The position numbers and the translations under genes are program-made. From Dehalococcoidia bacterium (GTDB lineage Bacteria > Chloroflexota > Dehalococcoidia > GIF9 > AB-539-J10), in assembly GCA_016930935.1 (NCBI GenBank), contig JAFGFT010000058.1:1-52151 (forward strand): a stretch of 52,151 bases of DNA, written 5' to 3'. The notes beneath the pieces were generated by a model. The model had not been told where the DNA came from. It did not search any database and was given only the letters and a program-made list of their open reading frames with translations. Each line of letters starts with the position of its first letter. Within the stretch, counting starts at the first letter, position 1. Shown one piece after another: positions 48,886-52,151 of this stretch.

Positions 48886-48910
48886 TAGCCACGAAATCCC
48901 GCACTGTCAA
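48882..48910 (-). promoter_or_regulatory. Promoter of the ars operon
   Basis: Minus strand: TTGACA (48905-48910), 17 bp, TAATAT (48882-48887). The operator starts inside the -10. Confidence 0.7.
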
Positions 48911-48990
48911 AAGACTACAGACTCTCTGCAGCGAGGGTACCGGAGGTTCACGAGACGGTAGTGCTGCCGAAGCGATGCCCTGTGACTATC

Positions 48991-50205
48991 CTACCTGGAA
49001 TCTTGTCCGGCATTCTGCAGCAGTTCCACGCCTTCAGCGTAGATGGCTCGTTCTTCGTCGTTTGGAATGGCAAGGATGCGGACACGAGAACCTTCCGCGT
49101 GCAGGGGCTCTATCCTGTCAGGACTGGCCGCAGCATTTCGCATCTCGTCCAACTCGATGCCGAGACTATCCATGTGGTGACACATGGCGCTTCGCACCTC
49201 AGGCACTCTCAATCCTACGTCGTCTGTGAAAACAAGCACGTCAAGGCCGTTCATCACGGCTACGTAGGCCCCGACATACTGCTTCACCCTGTACACATAG
49301 AGGTCAAACGCGAGTTTCGCGCGCGCATCATGTGCCATGACAATGGCAAGGTCTCGAATATCGCTGGAAGTGCCTCCGCTGAGACCGAAGAGACCGCTCT
49401 CACGATGCAACGTGCGTGTGAGTTCCTCTGCCGAGTAACCCTGCTGCACCAGCTCGATGATGATTCCGGGGTCGATATCACCGCATCGCGTATTCATCAC
49501 CAGTCCCTGGAGAGGAGAGTAGCCCATCGACGTGTCAACAGAACATCCATCCCGAAGCGCACACACGCTTGAGCCTCCAGTCCCAAGGTGTAGCGCAATC
49601 GCCTTGAAATGCGTCTCGCCGAGGTACCAGGTCGCCTGCTCAAGCACGTCTGCATAGGACAGCCCGTGAAAGCCATGCTTGCGATATCTGTCCGCCAGTG
49701 CAACGGGAAGAGCATAGGCCCGCGCAACATCTGGAAGTCCAGTATGGAACGTCGAGTCAAAGACGACGAACTGAGCAACCAGAGGGTACCGTTCTGCGAC
49801 CACATCAATCATGGCCAGCGCCGCCACGTTGTGTAGAGGTGCGAGCGACGCGCAGCTATCCAGCAACGAACGCGTGTCGACATCAACGAGGGTCCCCTTC
49901 TCAAAGTAGCCGCCACCATCTGCAAATCGATGTCCGACTGCCTCAAAGTCGATGCCCTTCCCATCCAGATAATCAAGCACATACCTCACCGCCGTCACGT
50001 GGTCGGGCAGGTCAATATCCTGCAGGCTGTTCATCTCATCATGATGAAACTCGACGGACGAGGGATGAGAGGTTCTGACCCCGACCCTGTGACACTTGCC
50101 CTTCAACAGTACCTGGCTGTGTTTGTATAACTTGAATGAGAGAGATGAACTACCCACATTGAAGACGAGGATAGACACCTCTTCCTGCACGTTCCGAGTA
50201 GACAT
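48991..50205 (-). CDS. Acetate kinase-like protein with altered motifs
   Basis: This 404-residue protein has the acetate kinase layout: NVGSSSLSF (Asn16), VGHRFADGGG (Arg93), APLHN (His125), VFDSTFH (Asp150), KHGFHG (His180), TRCGDIDP (Arg240) and IPNDEE. The asparagine of the HLGNG motif is Thr209 here (HLGTGGS), and the usual HGGE after the arginine is DGGG. Most catalytic residues remain, so it may be a functional acyl kinase of altered choice. GAGAAGGTAATT precedes the ATG. The start of an NDP-forming acyl-CoA synthetase lies 1.2 kb away, so it is not a tight ackA-pta pair. Confidence 0.78.
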   Translation of the reverse strand: MSTRNVQEEVSILVFNVGSSSLSFKLYKHSQVLLKGKCHRVGVRTSHPSSVEFHHDEMNSLQDIDLPDHVTAVRYVLDYLDGKGIDFEAVGHRFADGGGYFEKGTLVDVDTRSLLDSCASLAPLHNVAALAMIDVVAERYPLVAQFVVFDSTFHTGLPDVARAYALPVALADRYRKHGFHGLSYADVLEQATWYLGETHFKAIALHLGTGGSSVCALRDGCSVDTSMGYSPLQGLVMNTRCGDIDPGIIIELVQQGYSAEELTRTLHRESGLFGLSGGTSSDIRDLAIVMAHDARAKLAFDLYVYRVKQYVGAYVAVMNGLDVLVFTDDVGLRVPEVRSAMCHHMDSLGIELDEMRNAAASPDRIEPLHAEGSRVRILAIPNDEERAIYAEGVELLQNAGQDSR

Positions 50206-50241
50206 AATTACCTTCTCCCTGACAGGACTGTCCGCACAAAG

Positions 50242-51087
50242 TCATGCCACGCCCTCCCCACGTGATGTCCTTCCCAAATCATGCGCCTCAATTAGTCTAT
50301 GCAGCAGTCCTGCCAGTTCCGCATCCGTGAGTTCAGCAACACGCCCCACCGCCTCCTGCAGACCTGCAATGGTGCCGGCATCGATAGTTGATTTCGACCG
50401 TCGAATGTGTCTGACTTTCTGCAGCCTGGACTCAACAAGTACCGCGCTCACCTGCGAGATGAGCGTTGCCATCGCGCCGATGCCGACTATCATGAGGAGC
50501 ATGCCGATGATGCGCCCGAGCGCCGTCGCAGGCACGATGTCACCGTAGCCAACCGTTGTGACCGTTGCCAGACTCCACCACAACGCATCAGAGACGGTTT
50601 TGATGGGGCTCCCCACGAAACGGAATTCAATCGCCAGGACTGCGAACGCTGCCGCAATCACCAGCCCCGCTGTGATGATGATGAGGTAGAAGAGCTGGCT
50701 GCGGTCGATAAAACGATCTGCCACAGAGACTGTCCTCTTGAGCCGCGCGGCATTCAACACGATTCGTGCAAACCGTACAAGGCGCAACGCGCGGAGTCCG
50801 ACCGAGAGAATGGGCAGTCCCACTACCATGTCAAGTACCACCGCCGGAATCATCGCGAGCAACTCATACCAGTACTTCTTCAGGAAAGCGCGGGCGGAAT
50901 GCTCCTTTCGCAGTCTCTTTGCGAAGTCCCACGCGAACACCACACAGATGATGGCGTCGACGGTGTACACCCCGACAGGGACTCTGCCCGCGGCAAGCAT
51001 CATATTGCCAAGAACGACGATGAATATGGAGAGCACCGCGAGGAACCCTATAAGTGCCTCGCTCTTCACTACTACTCTTCGTGGCAT
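50242..51087 (-). CDS. Voltage-gated-type potassium channel
   Basis: This 281-residue protein has six helices, with a positively charged fourth helix (LRALRLVRFARIVLNAARLKR, in part: LRALRLVRFARIV) and the selectivity filter TTVGYGD before the last helix. The C-terminal tail of about 70 residues has no RCK domain. The ATG at 51087 follows AGGAGGTTG; the longer frame upstream lacks a site. It forms a tetrameric K+ pore. It lies 36 bases before the acetate-kinase-like gene on the same strand. Confidence 0.9.
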   Translation of the reverse strand: MPRRVVVKSEALIGFLAVLSIFIVVLGNMMLAAGRVPVGVYTVDAIICVVFAWDFAKRLRKEHSARAFLKKYWYELLAMIPAVVLDMVVGLPILSVGLRALRLVRFARIVLNAARLKRTVSVADRFIDRSQLFYLIIITAGLVIAAAFAVLAIEFRFVGSPIKTVSDALWWSLATVTTVGYGDIVPATALGRIIGMLLMIVGIGAMATLISQVSAVLVESRLQKVRHIRRSKSTIDAGTIAGLQEAVGRVAELTDAELAGLLHRLIEAHDLGRTSRGEGVA

Positions 51088-51174
51088 CTTCAACCTCCTG
51101 CTCGGCTCGTACTCATATGATACCCATTCCAGAAACAAGAAGGACAAGAATCAGAAGTGCGTGAACAAGGACTC

Positions 51175-51203
51175 CAGTTACCCTGGCGTGCTACCGGTAA
51201 CTG
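51175..51203. promoter_or_regulatory. Inverted repeat between channel and CoA-ligase genes
   Basis: CAGTTACC (51175-51182) and GGTAACTG (51196-51203) form a perfect 8-bp inverted repeat in the divergent intergenic region. Confidence 0.4.
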
Positions 51204-51292
51204 ATAGCAAGGAATCGCCCCTCACCACTCCCCATTACAATTGTCAATCACTCGTGCCGGCGTCACAAGAATTCATCGTATCAGACTCGCTT

Positions 51293-51321
51293 TTTACCTG
51301 ATTGTTGTCGTGTAGTAGGAT
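51293..51321 (+). promoter_or_regulatory. Promoter of the acyl-CoA synthetase gene
   Basis: TTTACC (51293-51298), 17 bp, TAGGAT (51316-51321), with a leader of about 90 bases to the GTG start. Confidence 0.5.
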
Positions 51322-51416
51322 ACGCACGGCGGATTGGCAAGTGGCAGATGCCCCCACCTATGAAGTCCCTGCGCTGCACTTCTAGTCGCGCCAGTCCCAG
51401 ATGAGGTGTTCAAATC

Positions 51417-52151
51417 GTGAACAAGCTGACGTATCTCTTTGAGCCCGGCTCAATAGCAGTAATCGGAGCATCGGATGACCCGAAGAAATACGGGAACCGC
51501 GTGATGCAGAGCATCCTCGATGCCGGATACCAGGGTGCGGTCTACCCCGTGAACCCCAACGTTCCCGAGGTGCTTGGCCACAAGACCATCCCTTCCATGC
51601 AAGACCTGCCGGAACCCGTTGACCTCGCGTTCGTCGTTATTCCCGCGAAGGCCGTCCTCGGCGCAATCAAGGACTGTATCGCGGTCGGCGTGAAGGGCAT
51701 CGTCATCATCACGGCAGGGTTCGGTGAGATTGGCAAGGAGGGACTCGCCGCAGAGGCGGAGATAGCCGCACTATGTAAGGAAGCCGATATCCCAACGGTT
51801 GGCCCCAATTGCATGGGAGTGGTCTGCTTCAAATCGCATATGGTCGGCACAATGACCATGGACCATCTGGAAGGTGAAGCCGGAGACGCGTCCTTCATCT
51901 CACAGAGCGGCACCTACGGCATCAGCACTCTCAACCAGGGACTCACGTCGGGCGTGGGTATCAACAGCTTCGTCAGCAGCGGCAATGAAGCGGTGACGAA
52001 GTTCTCGGACTACCTCGAGTACTTCGGCGAAGACCCTGATATCCGAGTCGTCATCGGCTACATTGAGAGCCTCAAGGACGCAGCGCGATTCGTGACGGTT
52101 GCGAAAGAAGTCTCCAAGAAAAAGCCCGTCGTAGTCATGAAGTTCGGTCGC
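51417..52151 (+). CDS. NDP-forming acyl-CoA synthetase, N-terminal part (cut at the right edge)
   Basis: The first 245 residues are in view, starting at GTG 51417 behind GAGGTG. FEPGSIAVIGASDDPKKYGNRV is the CoA-binding Rossmann start (in part: AVIGASDDPKKYG), followed by VYPVNP, DLAFVVIPA, IIITAGFGE, GPNCMGV and FISQSGTYG. This is the ADP-forming acetyl-CoA synthetase/acyl-CoA synthetase family, which makes ATP while releasing an acid, or activates one. The phosphohistidine and ATP-grasp parts would lie beyond the window. An adjacent divergent region holds an inverted repeat. Confidence 0.9.
   Translation, partial: MNKLTYLFEPGSIAVIGASDDPKKYGNRVMQSILDAGYQGAVYPVNPNVPEVLGHKTIPSMQDLPEPVDLAFVVIPAKAVLGAIKDCIAVGVKGIVIITAGFGEIGKEGLAAEAEIAALCKEADIPTVGPNCMGVVCFKSHMVGTMTMDHLEGEAGDASFISQSGTYGISTLNQGLTSGVGINSFVSSGNEAVTKFSDYLEYFGEDPDIRVVIGYIESLKDAARFVTVAKEVSKKKPVVVMKFGR

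Noticed and set aside
48961-49572. Long plus-strand open frame of 203 codons
   Set aside because: It lies entirely within or opposite the acetate-kinase-like gene, which has clear family motifs, and its own translation resembles nothing known.

Overview
This window looks like a bacterial chromosome segment with moderately high GC. I see no rRNA or tRNA gene, CRISPR array, insertion sequence or phage gene. The mix of genes fits an environmental Chloroflexota bacterium, perhaps Dehalococcoidia or SAR202-like. It includes enolase-superfamily, RraA-like, GarR/Hyi and 2-hydroxyacid dehydrogenase enzymes, a DPSL-type ferritin, PPDK, several MarR regulators and an ars-type operon. That assignment is inference from gene content, because no marker gene is present. 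Promoters are easy to read: many genes have TTGACA, a 17-19 bp spacer, and a -10 of the form TAGAAT, TAGACT or TATAGT, with GGAGG ribosome sites behind it.

Layout. 1-4.2 kb: hydroxy-acid and sugar-acid catabolism (LarA/DUF2088 end, IPMDH-type dehydrogenase, RraA-like protein, mandelate-racemase/enolase-superfamily enzyme). 4.3-8.3 kb: Ntn-hydrolase-like exported enzyme, DUF2202 lipoprotein, a broken RraA-like gene and a Cys-rich protein, with loose spacing. 8.4-10.8 kb: MFS transporter, then a crotonase-fold enzyme coupled to a small membrane protein. 10.9-13.7 kb: a metal group with a DPSL ferritin, a ZIP transporter and an interrupted cytochrome-b5-like gene on the minus strand, and a CDF efflux pump divergent from them. 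13.7-16.1 kb: MATE pump with a MarR regulator, both under promoters carrying the same palindrome. 16.2-20.8 kb: PPDK with a structured leader, a lipoprotein and a nitroreductase. 20.9-24.5 kb: a repeat-rich Cys protein followed by a two-component system whose sensor has a Cys-rich external loop. 24.5-30.4 kb: two tandem D-2-hydroxyacid dehydrogenases, a SOUL protein, three tandem paralogous four-helix membrane proteins, MsrA with a membrane partner, and MarR. 30.5-33.5 kb: YkgJ-type protein, a small unknown protein and a two-subunit CoA-transferase. 33.5-38.4 kb: a probable structured RNA, a double Usp protein, a methyltransferase with a terminator-bearing leader, MarR with multiple operators, a nitroreductase and a HicB-like protein. 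38.5-45.8 kb: ARPP-1 protein, hyi-garR operon, Nudix, a DUF4430-like lipoprotein, a lone Cas4-like Fe-S nuclease and a convergent DnaQ-type exonuclease. 45.9-48.9 kb: an arsR-permease-thioredoxin-arsF-arsG operon. 49-52 kb: an acetate-kinase-like protein, a voltage-gated-type K+ channel and the start of an NDP-forming acyl-CoA synthetase.

Recurring themes are metal, metalloid and thiol handling (ferritin, ZIP, CDF, YkgJ, ars, Cys-rich sensor and repeat protein) and MarR-type control, where palindromes sit in the spacer between -35 and -10. The observations most worth following are: the shared promoter palindromes; a minus-strand RNA whose 19-bp helix pairs only on that strand; the repeat protein beside a Cys-loop sensor kinase; the terminator-bearing leader at 36.3-36.6 kb with a short ORF on the opposite strand; and two small decayed or interrupted genes (cytochrome-b5-like at 10.9-11.1 kb, RraA-like at 6.5-6.8 kb).
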